Source: Paenibacillus sp. FSL R7-0204 (lineage in GTDB: Bacteria; Bacillota; Bacilli; Paenibacillales; Paenibacillaceae). Taken from it: DNA of 64,000 nucleotides. Shown in pieces: positions 9,230-18,123 of this stretch (its first letter is position 1; each line of letters opens with the position of its first letter). The stretch covers positions 2,790,001 through 2,854,000 of the forward strand of contig NZ_JBBOCA010000001.1 of NCBI RefSeq assembly GCF_038002225.1, read 5' to 3'. The translations under genes and the position numbers were made by a program. The notes beneath the pieces were generated by a model. It was not told where the DNA came from. It searched no databases and saw nothing but the letters and a program-made list of their open reading frames with translations.

Positions 9230-9598
9230 TTGTTTGGAAATAATATGGTAAGTGTTTTGCATTATGTTAAGGAAACAATGGCGCACTTCTCAAAGCATGA
9301 AAGTGTTCAATTGATTTTATATTTTGGTGGGATTGTCGATGGACAAATACCCGGATATTTTATCAGTTCTAAAAATAATAAATTAACTACGCTAGTTCCT
9401 ACAAAGAGTCAGGTAGGACTTTTGTGTAATATGAGTTCAGAAGTTGACAAAGAATTACATGATAAATTTATGTATGAAGTTCAATGCACTCCAACTGCTG
9501 AGAAAATGATTGAGGTGCAAAAGAAATACAACGATATTATTGCAACATATGATAATTCAGTAAATACTACTCACTATGTACATGTTATTAAACTTTGA
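9230..9598 (+). CDS. Hypothetical protein of the integrated element
   Basis: Up to 122 residues, AT-rich and without a recognised domain. It has a hydrophobic stretch (VQLILYFGGIVDGQIPGYFI) and a mixed helical C-terminal half. The start is uncertain: TTG 9230 has no clear ribosome site, while ATG 9245 and ATG 9279 (AAGGAAA just upstream) are alternatives. It lies 22 bp after the integrase on the same strand, so the two may be co-transcribed. The function is unknown. Confidence 0.5.
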   Translation: MFGNNMVSVLHYVKETMAHFSKHESVQLILYFGGIVDGQIPGYFISSKNNKLTTLVPTKSQVGLLCNMSSEVDKELHDKFMYEVQCTPTAEKMIEVQKKYNDIIATYDNSVNTTHYVHVIKL

Positions 9599-9656
9599 TT
9601 AAGCGTTTCTTTCAAAATGTAAGTTCTCCAATTACAGAATTTAATAAAATGCTTTT

Positions 9657-9687
9657 AAAAGGACTCTAAATACTGTAGAGTCCTTTT
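9657..9687. terminator. Bidirectional terminator between convergent genes
   Basis: AAAAGGACTCTA (9657-9668) pairs with TAGAGTCCTTTT (9676-9687). A and T runs on the two sides allow it to work for both the rightward hypothetical gene and the leftward gene ending at 9697. Confidence 0.85.
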
Positions 9688-9696
9688 CTCCTGTTA

Positions 9697-10692
9697 TCAC
9701 CAGCTGCTCGCCAATTTCCATGCTTGATGATAGTCGTAGTCAGAACTAATACCAAAAACTTGTAATCCTAATCTAAGGTTTTTTAAATAATTGAGAGTAC
9801 CATCCTCACTTAAATATGTGTCACTGCTCTTTTCGATTTTAATTGTTAATTCTAATATTGTATCAAGATAAATAGTAATCATTGCTTTAGCTGAAACGGT
9901 ATTGTTTCGGGTGGTTTCATAGTGCCCAACTATAGCACTTGCAATTCGAAACCATGTGTATTGACCGTAAAACGACTCTACATTGTTTTGATCAAGATAC
10001 TTCAAAACTGTATCATATCCAGCTACTCTAGATGTAACAGGAATTTGAGACAGTAGAGTTGTTAAAGTTAATTTACTACTCTGCACATTGATAATACCGG
10101 AATCTTTTTCATTTACGGATGCCTCATATTCTGAAGATGATAAATCTTGGGAGACAGACTTGTCCATTAAGTTTTTTTGATTCTCTATCGTTGCCTTCCC
10201 CTGAGTGACTAAAATTTGCATTACCTTTTTAGCTTCTTCAATACTCTCTAAATTAAATGCTCTATAAAGTTCTTTAGAGTTATACCGTTTTCCATGAAAC
10301 ATGATGGCAGTTATTTCATTTTTTGAAGGACTATTTTTCTCTTCAATAACAGAAGAACGTTTTGTATCAGGATATTTCATTATTTCACTTATCAAAACAT
10401 TACAAACGTTATTTGCAACTTTTTCAACGTCTAAAAGTCCCCCACCACCGATGCCCCAAAAATTAGATCCCATTGCTTGTGATAAAGATTGACTGGTGCG
10501 TCCATTTCTTATTTCTTTACAGCGTTGCAAGACAATGGGATATATATAAGTTCGAAAATCATATTTTCTCTTATGTGCCGTAAATTCAGAATAGTTTGCT
10601 TCAATTAATTCTTTTGCAACTTGCAGGTAAGCACGTTGTTTGTCAGTTTCTTGCTCTCTGGATTCTTTAAAAAGATTGTTAAAGAAATTCAT
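9697..10692 (-). CDS. Unknown cargo protein of the integrated element
   Basis: 331 residues read leftward, opposite to the phage genes, with a good GAGGAG ribosome site before the ATG at 10692. The N-terminus is charged and helical. There is a Gly-rich patch (GSNFWGIGGGGL) near residue 75-90, a charged Ser-rich middle and a hydrophobic helical C-terminal third. No transmembrane segment or enzyme motif is recognised. A lone gene in reverse orientation next to the integrase is the usual place for a repressor, immunity or defence cargo gene. No helix-turn-helix is evident, so I leave the function open. Confidence 0.7.
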   Translation of the reverse strand: MNFFNNLFKESREQETDKQRAYLQVAKELIEANYSEFTAHKRKYDFRTYIYPIVLQRCKEIRNGRTSQSLSQAMGSNFWGIGGGGLLDVEKVANNVCNVLISEIMKYPDTKRSSVIEEKNSPSKNEITAIMFHGKRYNSKELYRAFNLESIEEAKKVMQILVTQGKATIENQKNLMDKSVSQDLSSSEYEASVNEKDSGIINVQSSKLTLTTLLSQIPVTSRVAGYDTVLKYLDQNNVESFYGQYTWFRIASAIVGHYETTRNNTVSAKAMITIYLDTILELTIKIEKSSDTYLSEDGTLNYLKNLRLGLQVFGISSDYDYHQAWKLASSW

Positions 10693-10972
10693 AAATTCTC
10701 CTCTTTATAGTAAAATCAATTCGTATTTATGAAGATTGTACCATAAATTAACATACCAATTCTTTATCAATTAAACATATCATATGATAAAACCAGTCTT
10801 TCATCAGGTGCGGTAATTTTAAGCTGAAAAGACGTAAATAAATATTCTTCCTTACGTCTTTTTAAGAGAATACTAGATATATTTGCAACTCAACAATTTA
10901 GCTATAACAAAGGAGGAAATTATAGGGATTTTGTCGAAATCCTCTATTTATAAAAAAATAGGGGGAAAATCT
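10693..10972. other. Intergenic region with a terminator hairpin
   Basis: About 280 bp between the leftward cargo gene and the MORN-repeat gene. It holds a hairpin (AAAAGACGTAA at 10827-10837 with TTACGTCTTTTT at 10852-10863) that looks like a bidirectional terminator although no gene ends just before it, suggesting a lost gene. An additional open frame to 10883 precedes the MORN gene start but lacks a ribosome site. Confidence 0.5.
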
Positions 10973-11836
10973 ATGAGAAAAGTTTTTATTAGTATTGTAA
11001 GTTTGTTGATTTTTGTAGGGCTTGTCTTAGGAACATCGTCAGAAGCAGCCAGCAAAAAATTGAATTTAACCATTTCAAAAGGTGTGACTTATTATGGTGA
11101 AATTTCAAATGGAAAGCCACACGGTCAAGGAACAATGAAGTGGGGTGACACGAAAACATATTCAGGTGGTTGGATAAACGGAAAGAGATCTGGCTACGGG
11201 AAATTCGTGGTTACAGATATGAGCGAAGCTTATCCAGAAGATGAGAATCTTTGGGATAATGTCAGAACAATTACATATAAGGGTTACTGGAAGAATGATC
11301 AGAAGAACGGTAATGGAATTCTGATTAATCACGTGGATGCACATCATAGTGGCAATCAAGAAGATAGCATTCAAAGTGGAGTGTTTAAAAACAACCTCTT
11401 TGTTAGCGGCTCAGAATTATCAAGTTCATCGAATAATTACTACGGGTTTTCTGTTAAGATGAACAATAAAGAAGTGAAAGCACAGACATCTCGAGATGAG
11501 CTTAATAACGCCGTTTACTATACAGGTGAACCGAATTACTTTGATATGGATTTTTTAGAAACAGTGATGATTGGTGCTACACCAAATGTTGAATTTATAG
11601 AGAAGGATTCAAAAGGTAATACAATAAAAGTACAATATTCATATATTCAAGAAAATGAACATGGAGCTTTTTCAATTAGAAAAGAACGTTACCTAAACGA
11701 TAAACTTGTTTTAGAGGTCACTTCAGATGCCGAAGTTGAGAATGGTAATTTTTTAAATGAGATCGCAGTAAAATTAAAACCTTATAATAATGAGTTTAAT
11801 AAATTATTCAAACTGTACAAGGATCAATGGGAGTAG
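10973..11836 (+). CDS. Secreted MORN-repeat protein
   Basis: 287 residues. An N-terminal signal peptide (KVFISIVSLLIFVGLVLG, then SSEAASKK) is followed by MORN-type repeats (YYGEISNGKPHGQGTMKWG, YSGGWINGKRSGYGKF, YKGYWKNDQKNGNGIL) and a C-terminal half without a known fold. MORN repeats are beta-hairpin modules linked to lipid or protein binding. The frame extends upstream to 10883, but AGGGGGA sits just before ATG 10973 and the signal peptide begins there. It is probably element cargo acting at the cell surface. The stop overlaps the next ORF by 10 bp. Confidence 0.8.
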   Translation: MRKVFISIVSLLIFVGLVLGTSSEAASKKLNLTISKGVTYYGEISNGKPHGQGTMKWGDTKTYSGGWINGKRSGYGKFVVTDMSEAYPEDENLWDNVRTITYKGYWKNDQKNGNGILINHVDAHHSGNQEDSIQSGVFKNNLFVSGSELSSSSNNYYGFSVKMNNKEVKAQTSRDELNNAVYYTGEPNYFDMDFLETVMIGATPNVEFIEKDSKGNTIKVQYSYIQENEHGAFSIRKERYLNDKLVLEVTSDAEVENGNFLNEIAVKLKPYNNEFNKLFKLYKDQWE

Positions 11837-12027
11837 TAATTCATTCTGCATCACCTATATTTGAAGCTTCTTTCACACACATTATATTAGAAGCTAATGA
11901 TTTAGTGATTGCGTCACGCATATATGAGTTGATTCTGCATGTTGGGGATGATGTTATTGTTTCTCCATCAGCAAGCGGACAATTATACTATCTCATTGAT
12001 AAAGTAGGTGTTCCACATGTTTCCTGA
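11827..12027 (+). CDS. Short phage baseplate protein, possibly a truncated DUF2577/XkdR-like fragment
   Basis: 66 residues ending LHVGDDVIVSPSASGQLYYL, which resembles the end of small DUF2577-type baseplate proteins that precede DUF2634 genes in PBSX-like phages. It is shorter than that family (about 100 or more residues), and its start overlaps the end of the unrelated MORN gene. It therefore looks like the surviving 3' part of a tail gene at a deletion junction. AAGGA precedes ATG 11827. The family assignment is from position and a short motif only. Confidence 0.45.
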   Translation: MGVVIHSASPIFEASFTHIILEANDLVIASRIYELILHVGDDVIVSPSASGQLYYLIDKVGVPHVS

Positions 12028-12457
12028 TGATGAATTAACACTGGAAGAAATAGAAGCTTTGTCCGCTGTGTCTACAGCAATGGGCAAGGTTTTTTTATTT
12101 AATTTCAATAATGGACAATATGTATTAGTGAATGGAAGACCAGTAGAAGCAACCTATGAACAGGCAATCAGTCAATGGGTGACGTTTCTATTGTCCGCTG
12201 AAACCGATTCTATTGCGATTTATAAAGATACTGATTTCGGAATGAGTATAAAGCAGTACATAGGAAATAGAGAATTAGACCGTATCACAGCCGAGTTTGA
12301 AATAGAGAGACAACTGAAAGAAAAATTATTGCTTCATCCAGAAATTACGGATATTGAAGAATTGACCGTATCAAGGGATGGGAGCAAAGCTGTTTTTGCC
12401 TTTAATATTGTCACAAATAAGGGAGTTATCAACGGAGTAGAAAGTGAGGTGGTATAA
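12017..12457 (+). CDS. Phage baseplate protein, DUF2634/XkdS-like
   Basis: 146 residues, acidic N-terminus (MFPDDELTLEEIEAL) and a middle resembling DUF2634 proteins (FNNGQYVLVNGRPVEATY, SIAIYKDTDFGMSIKQYIG). In contractile-tail phages this protein is part of the baseplate hub/wedge and sits immediately before the baseplate J gene, as here. AGGTG (12006-12010) is six bases before ATG 12017. An upstream GTG at 12008 is less likely. It overlaps the end of the preceding fragment and is followed one base later by the baseplate J start. Confidence 0.75.
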   Translation: MFPDDELTLEEIEALSAVSTAMGKVFLFNFNNGQYVLVNGRPVEATYEQAISQWVTFLLSAETDSIAIYKDTDFGMSIKQYIGNRELDRITAEFEIERQLKEKLLLHPEITDIEELTVSRDGSKAVFAFNIVTNKGVINGVESEVV

Positions 12458-12603
12458 AGTGGCTGATGTAAATGAAATTTATCAAAGCCTGATTGATCAA
12501 ATTAGCAATGATTACGATAAGTCTCCAGGTTATCTTCTGAGTGATATTCTTAAATCTGTAGCAATAGTATTTACTGATGGACTTCTGTCAAGAAAGTAGA
12601 CTG

Positions 12604-13467
12604 TTACGCAACGGATTTTTTAGTGAATTGCTTAGCAAAGCGGGCGGGGGAAAGATACCCCAGTGAGCTGTGCATTCACTTGCGATTGTAATAGAACTCA
12701 ATGTATTGGAAAATAGCATCATATGCCTGTTCCGGGTTTTTGAAGCGCGGATTACAGTAGATGAGCTCTTTCTTTAAAATACTGTGCCAAGACTCAATGC
12801 AGGCGTTATCGTAACAGTTTCCTTTACGGCTCATGCTGGATTTCATGTGGTATGTCTTTAGTTGGTCGACATATTCTTTTGAGGTATATTGAGACCCTCG
12901 GTCAGAGTGGTGCAGTAGGCCCTCGCCGGGTCGCTTCGCCGTGTACGCCGCCTGCAGCGCGTCTAAGACCAGGCTCGTCTCCATATGGTTATACAGCCGC
13001 CACCCTACAATTTCTCGCGTGCATAGATCCATGACGCTAGCTAGGTATAAGCGACCTCCACGACAAGGGATATACGTGATGTCGGTGACCCATACGGTAT
13101 TGGGCTTAAGCACCTTAAACTCTTGGTTCAGTGTGTTTGGTGCAATGGGATTATTATGCTTGGAATCGGTCGTCTGCACTCGGTATGGCTTAGATACAAT
13201 AGAGCGGAGCTTCATTTCTCGCATGTACACACTCACTGTGCGTTCCGTGACCGTATAGCCTTCCTGATGCAGCAGGCGGGTGATCTTCGGACTTCCATAC
13301 CGTTTTTGATGGTCGTCAAAATGGTACCGGATTCGCTCCATAACAGCAGCCTTGCGGAGGGCTTGCACACTGGCTTTGGCGTTCAGCCACTTGTAATATC
13401 CGCTCCTGGATACCTGTAGGGTACTGCACATCTTCTCCAAGCGAAATGCGGAGCGATGGTCCTTCAT
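12604..13467 (-). pseudogene. IS3-family transposase OrfB with a premature stop
   Basis: DDE integrase-core protein. Visible catalytic residues are Asp in VWVTDITYIP, Asp in LLHHSDRGSQYTS and Glu in CIESWHSILKKE. A TGA at 12676-12678 follows FYYNRK. Beyond it the same frame reads MHSSLGYLSPARFAKQF to a TAA at 12604, the expected family C-terminus, so a single CGA-to-TGA change would explain the break. The truncated product (263 residues) retains the DDE triad but lacks the conserved C-terminal tail. In this family OrfB is normally made as an OrfAB fusion by -1 frameshifting at A AAA AAA G (complement of 13511-13518), and the -1 frame is open here. Confidence 0.9.
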
Positions 13468-13478
13468 AAACTGGAATC

Positions 13479-13796
13479 TTAATTCCTTGGTTTGCTGAAG
13501 ATGTGCACTGCTTTTTTTACGATTGCCAATTCTTCCTCTGTATCGGCAAGTCGACTGTCTTTCTCTTGGAGCTGACGGCGCATCTCTTGGAGCTCGGCTT
13601 CGAGTTCCCGTACCCGATCCATACTGGCTACCGGTTCATTCTTTAGCTCCCGGTATTTCCCCATCCACTGGTGCAGCGTACTTTTCGGAATGTCCAGCTC
13701 TTGCGCGATGTCCCCTATGCTCTTCGTCTGCTCTTGAATGAACTTTACCGTTTGCTTCTTATATTCTTCGTTGTACCGTTGTCGTTTTTCTCCCAT
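13479..13796 (-). CDS. IS3-family transposase OrfA
   Basis: 105 residues with a helix-turn-helix (SIGDIAQELDIPKSTLHQWM) that binds the IS ends, followed by a leucine-zipper-like coiled coil (VRELEAELQEMRRQLQEKD) for multimerisation. It ends just past the slippery A7G stretch used to produce the OrfAB transposase. It reads through TTC AGC AAA CCA AGG AAT to a TAA at 13479. It appears intact. Confidence 0.9.
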   Translation of the reverse strand: MGEKRQRYNEEYKKQTVKFIQEQTKSIGDIAQELDIPKSTLHQWMGKYRELKNEPVASMDRVRELEAELQEMRRQLQEKDSRLADTEEELAIVKKAVHIFSKPRN

Positions 13797-14811
13797 AGGG
13801 ATGCACCTCCGTTGCCCTTATTATCCCTCCGTCCGTTAACTGTCGTCTACTTTCAATTCTAATCCCATGATTTATCTAATAAGCAGGACGGATTAGAGCT
13901 ATTATTTGATGTGGATAATTTAACAGGTGATTTACTTACCAATTATGTTAAACAGCGTAGGGGCATCATTAGAAATGCTGCTACTTACGCTCTAGGTATT
14001 GTTCCAGTTACGGGTGCTGGAACTATTAATATTGGTGACTTGTTTGAGACTGCAAATGGAATACAGTTTAAGACTATACAAACAAAAGTAATCTCTGGCA
14101 CTGGAAGCGTTAATGTTCAATGTATGACCCTTGGTGATATAGGGAATGTGCCAGCTAATCAGATTACACAAATTCCTGTAACTCTAAGCGGAATTACTGC
14201 TGTAACAAATCCTTTGGCAACTCACGATGGGTATGAGGCTGAAAGTGATGATGCTTTAAGAGAACGTTACTATACTTCTGTACGCACTCCTGCAACTTCA
14301 GGAAATGTGTACCATTATTTCTCCTGGGCAAAGGAAATATCAGGCGTAGGAGATGTAAAAGTTTTCCCTATGGATACTGATATTGTTGGTGGGATTAGTG
14401 AGGTAGATGTAGTAATAATTAATCAGTTAAAAGAACCAGCAAGCGAAAGGCTTATTAATGAAGTTCAAGAGTATATAGATCCAGTAAGTGAAGGATTAGG
14501 ATATGGTCAAGCACCAATAGGAGCAAAATGCTATGTTAGTTCTGCTGATGCTCTGACACCTGATATAAGTATGTCAGTTGTTCATTCAAGTGAATATACC
14601 GAAGATCAGATTATAGAGAACATAACAGAGTCTATAACAAGTTATTTGCGAAGTGTTGCATTTAAAACAACTTACATATCTGAAGCTCGAATCGGATCAG
14701 CAATTTTGGATAGTAACGGGGTGCAAGACTACTCCAATCTATACATCAATGGAGTTTCTGGAAATATTACTGTTGATGATCGAGAAGTTGCTGTTATTGG
14801 AGTGGTGACAA

Positions 14812-15351
14812 TTGTATAAAGATACTTTAACGAATAACTTACATAAACTGGTCAGACAAGATCCATTGGTTAATGAAATCAATGGATCTATTGGTGTCTC
14901 CCTTGATGATTTCGATGAAAGAATAGGAGACTTTGCAAAACAAATTGATATTGATACTGCAACTTGGAGTCTGCCTGTTTATGAAAAAGAGTTAGGAATT
15001 ATTACGGATATCAGTAAACCATATGTAGAGAGAAGACAACAGATAATTTCCAGATTAAGAGGCACTAGCAAAATAGGAGCAGCGGAGTTGAAATTGATTT
15101 GTGACTCTTATGCAAATGGTAATGTAGAAATTTATCTTGATCATGGAATAGTGGTGGAGTTTACATCTGTATTTGGCATTCCATCAAATATTGATGATTA
15201 AAAAAGTGTGTTGAGAAGCGTATCACCGGCACACTTGAAAATTAGTTAAAAGTTTAGATATGCGCTTTATAGCGAGTTTCTGCCTTATACATACGCAGAT
15301 TTTACAGGATATACATACGAACAATTGTATAATGGAGGTTTCTATAAATGA
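14812..15351 (+). pseudogene. XkdU/DUF2313-like tail gene with two in-frame stops
   Basis: The first 129 residues (IDTATWSLPVYEKELGI, PYVERRQQIISRLRG) match the DUF2313/YmfQ family found after baseplate J. A TAA at about 15199-15201 ends it, yet the same frame continues with KSVLRSVSPAHLKIS, a second TAA, and KFRYALYSEFLPYTYADF to a TGA at 15349-15351. Read through, it would be 179 residues, normal for the family, and would overlap the next gene as ATGA. Both stops are one base from sense codons (TTA, TAT). The start TTG 14812 overlaps the baseplate J end. Confidence 0.88.
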
Positions 15352-17153
15352 CAACAACAAACTATAATTTACCAACTATAGATGGAACAATGACAGGTGA
15401 TATTCCACGGGATATGAATGCTTTGGCTAATGGAGTGGACTCAGCTCTCAAAGTAGTCAACGATACTCTTAGTGCGCAGTTGGCGGAAACAGCGATGAAG
15501 ATAAACGCGCTGTACACGTTTCAGGACGCATGGACAGCGTGGCAGAAAAACGATTTCTTTCCTATTGGATTTTTTGGAGACTCTACAATAGACGGCACCG
15601 GAACAACCGGCTGGACAGAGAATTCTGTTGGTTTTTTGAATCGTTCCCCGAATGCCTTCCCTTATGTGTTGGAGCAGATGATAAAATCTGAGACAGGAAC
15701 AACGTACAACATAAGTTACAACTTTGGTTTTGCGGGACAAAACTCCACATGGGCAGCGGCCAATATTGGCTCTGTCTTAGCGTCATTTCCGGGGATTAAG
15801 ATGTTGGGTCTAGGCTTTGGAATAAATGATCGGCTGTTTTATGATAATCCGCATGATTTTTATGTGGCATTTTACAACAATATCGAGCAGATGATTATCT
15901 ACTGCTATAGTCACAACATACAGCCGTTTTTACTTACGACACAGCCGACCATGGAGCCCTCTACATCGATGCCAGCATACCCTAATCGCAACAACGAGAT
16001 CATTAATTCCGTGGCAAATCGAGTTAAGCAAGACCTTGCGCGCGCCTATAAACTGGAGTTAGTTGACGTGAACAAGTACGCCAGTGGTTTTTTATCCTCC
16101 TACAAGGATGGAAATATCGTTACGGATGTGATTCCGGACAAACTTCACTTTGGCGACAGAGGCCATAAGTATATCGCTGACTTGCTTTTTGCCCATTTTT
16201 GCCCTCGTGTGCTGTTTCTTGATAGAGATTCAGAGGTCGTGGAGATCGTAAACCGAATTAATAAGTGCGACATTGATGAGCATTATGTCGTGGGCAGCGA
16301 GGTCCCGGCAAGTCCTAATAATACTCCGAACACAAAGGTATTTTATAATTTCGGGGACGGTAACCAGAGGGTTCTTGCGAACTTCTACATGTTTTCAAAT
16401 GACTACTATTCCGTAGATATTGCTTACGACGAAGCGAGTAAGAACAACACCGTCACTGTTCGCAATCCGTTATTGGTAACATTTAACGGAGGTCCCAATC
16501 AGTCTATTGCACACTGTGCCACAAAGGCTACCGATTCGGAGTTTTCTTCGCCTGGGTTGTCTTTGGAGTCCCGTATAGGTAAGTCTAAGCTGGGATTAAA
16601 CCGCATCATAGTGTACACAAATAGTTCCCTCTGCTCTTTCGGTGGTATTATTTTTAATCGTCAAGAACAACGGATGTACACAGATACACTTTACGATATA
16701 CCCGCAGATAGCTTTAATTTGCTCCACGGCAAGAAGTTAAATACCCGTAAAGAGTCTTTGTACAAGATCAAGATTGATAGCAATGTCCGCGAAGAGGACG
16801 TCATTAAGATTGACCTGTACTCTAAGTCAACCGAAGGTATCAGCATTGCCTTATCCAATCAATCGGCGGTGTTAGAAAAAATAGACATCGGTGTTAGTCA
16901 GCAGTTAGTCGGTAATGTCTCGCTTGGGCAGCAGGTTCGGAACCTTGATATTTACGTCAAGCTTTCTGCCGATCGCATAGATGTGTACTTAACTCCATTG
17001 CTCACTACGGCTGTGCTGTCCTATGTTTTTAAAGACGGGACGAACCGGGGATGTGGAAGGCTCCTAAACTCAGTGGTATTGCTTGCTGCTGCTGGGTATG
17101 TTCAAAGCGGAACCTACCTTAAAGTTACCGGAGAACTGCTATACGCAAGGTAG
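15348..17153 (+). CDS. Phage tail/receptor protein with SGNH (GDSL) hydrolase domain
   Basis: 601 residues. The first 50 (MTTTNYNLPTIDGTMTGDIP) resemble tail-fibre attachment regions of Paenibacillus and Bacillus phages. Residues of about 70-290 form an SGNH hydrolase: block I FPIGFFGDSTIDGTG (nucleophile Ser), block III GLGFGINDR, and block V PDKLHFGDRGHKYIAD with the Asp-x-x-His pair. The C-terminal half is beta-rich and probably binds or trimerises. SGNH domains on tail proteins remove acetyl or other esters from surface polysaccharide. Its base composition is richer in GC than adjacent phage genes. It appears intact and follows the broken XkdU-like gene with an ATGA overlap. Confidence 0.85.
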   Translation: MTTTNYNLPTIDGTMTGDIPRDMNALANGVDSALKVVNDTLSAQLAETAMKINALYTFQDAWTAWQKNDFFPIGFFGDSTIDGTGTTGWTENSVGFLNRSPNAFPYVLEQMIKSETGTTYNISYNFGFAGQNSTWAAANIGSVLASFPGIKMLGLGFGINDRLFYDNPHDFYVAFYNNIEQMIIYCYSHNIQPFLLTTQPTMEPSTSMPAYPNRNNEIINSVANRVKQDLARAYKLELVDVNKYASGFLSSYKDGNIVTDVIPDKLHFGDRGHKYIADLLFAHFCPRVLFLDRDSEVVEIVNRINKCDIDEHYVVGSEVPASPNNTPNTKVFYNFGDGNQRVLANFYMFSNDYYSVDIAYDEASKNNTVTVRNPLLVTFNGGPNQSIAHCATKATDSEFSSPGLSLESRIGKSKLGLNRIIVYTNSSLCSFGGIIFNRQEQRMYTDTLYDIPADSFNLLHGKKLNTRKESLYKIKIDSNVREEDVIKIDLYSKSTEGISIALSNQSAVLEKIDIGVSQQLVGNVSLGQQVRNLDIYVKLSADRIDVYLTPLLTTAVLSYVFKDGTNRGCGRLLNSVVLLAAAGYVQSGTYLKVTGELLYAR

Positions 17154-17245
17154 TGTATAACAATTCAAATCAAAAATGATAAAATATTCCCCTCTGCTTG
17201 AATATTTTGCTAAAATGGTAGTGAAATCTAGAGAGGGGTTTATTG

Positions 17246-17660
17246 ATGAAAGATAGAATATTATAGAATATTAAGGTTATCTCAAATTATTTATTCCGAA
17301 CTACTTAATGATTTTAAAAGAGCAGAAAAAGAAGAAATCGTGTACGCTGACGGAAGGTCAAAGCTTGGACATGAAGGGGCTAAGAAGGGCTCTTTCATTT
17401 ATCTGTTATACGACGTTAATGACAATTTACTATATGTGGGGGAAACGGGAACTCACCTAAAAAATAGATTGTATAGAGACGGAAGCGGTTCGCATTATAT
17501 AACAAATAGAACAATGTACGATGAAACAAAGTATGTAGAGTACATCAGGACAGAAAAAGAGGATGCACTGACCCCCATGGAACGGAAGATGATTGAGCAA
17601 GCATTAAGTATTTATCTAAAACCGAAATACTACAATAAGATAGAGTGGGATTACCAGTAA
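17246..17660 (+). pseudogene. GIY-YIG-domain gene frameshifted by a 10-bp tandem duplication
   Basis: The C-terminal part (from 17340) contains FIYLLYDVNDNLLYVGETG, a GIY-YIG nuclease-like hairpin followed by LKNRLYRDG. Upstream, ATG 17246 has a good GAGGGG ribosome site, but the frame stops after six codons. TAGAATATTA occurs twice in tandem at 17254-17263 and 17264-17273. Deleting one copy restores a continuous frame (MKDRILRLSQIIYSELL...) into the domain, giving about 134 residues. Translation of a shortened form from GTG 17340 is possible but has no clear ribosome site. Confidence 0.75.
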
Positions 17661-17741
17661 ATACACCTTAATTTTGGACCAAATAGTGCTTGACTTAATC
17701 TTCTCAAAAGCTTCCAATAGGTGCATAAGGAGGAGATAATT

Positions 17742-17948
17742 ATGTTGTACGTTTGTGTATGTAAGAACGAGTATTTTCTTACCAAAGGTGACCCGGATAC
17801 TGAGAAAACAGATTACTACGGAACCTGTGAAAAATGTGGTGATGGGGTCACTAGATTTGTCTATAGAAACGGTAAGGTAGAGACGCGTCACCACTCTCGA
17901 GCTAAGGTGAAGCCTGATAACCAGGAACGGCCAGAAAAAGAGCAATAG
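17742..17948 (+). CDS. Small CxxC protein of unknown function
   Basis: 68 residues starting at ATG 17742, eight bases or so after AAGGAGGAG. The sequence has CVCKNEYFLTKGD, then GTCEKCGDG, so a Cys cluster that could hold zinc, and a charged hydrophilic tail. The open frame reaches back to GTG 17721, but the ribosome site favours 17742. No family is recognised. It lies in the right half of the prophage-like element. Confidence 0.65.
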   Translation: MLYVCVCKNEYFLTKGDPDTEKTDYYGTCEKCGDGVTRFVYRNGKVETRHHSRAKVKPDNQERPEKEQ

Positions 17949-18123
17949 GACCCTACTGCGCACTAGACCAGGATATCTTTTCAATGTAATTGTAAAAAAA
18001 TCAGGTTTATAACGAATTCAATAATGAGATTCACCTGAATAATGTGAGGCAATTCGTTGCAAAACATCTCCTTCCATGAAAAAATGAGTAAGTTAACTAC
18101 AGAAAATATTAGGGGGAGCGGAG

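Larger units (their letters stand above)
12578..13867 (-). mobile_element. IS3-family insertion sequence, 1,290 bp
   Basis: Flanked by the 3-bp direct repeat TGA (12575-12577 and 13868-13870). The ends read TGGACTTC... and ...TAATCCCA, starting with TG and ending with CA. Imperfect terminal inverted repeats share GAAAGTAGAC. It carries orfA and orfB in the usual overlapping-frame arrangement on the minus strand. Insertion is within the baseplate J gene. It is probably immobile by itself because orfB has a premature stop. Confidence 0.9.
12459..14819 (+). pseudogene. Baseplate J (XkdT-like) gene interrupted by an IS3-family element
   Basis: The 5' part (12459-12577; GTG start after GTGAGGTGG) encodes an N-terminus typical of XkdT (MADVNEIYQSLIDQISNDYD). 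The 3' part (13871-14819) continues in frame with LSNKQDGLELLFDVDNLTGD. Removing the IS and one TGA target copy gives an uninterrupted frame of 1,068 nt, 355 residues, the normal size for baseplate J proteins that form the wedge of contractile tails. As it stands the product ends within the IS. An ATG-less internal restart cannot be excluded but would lack the first 40 or more residues. Confidence 0.9.
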
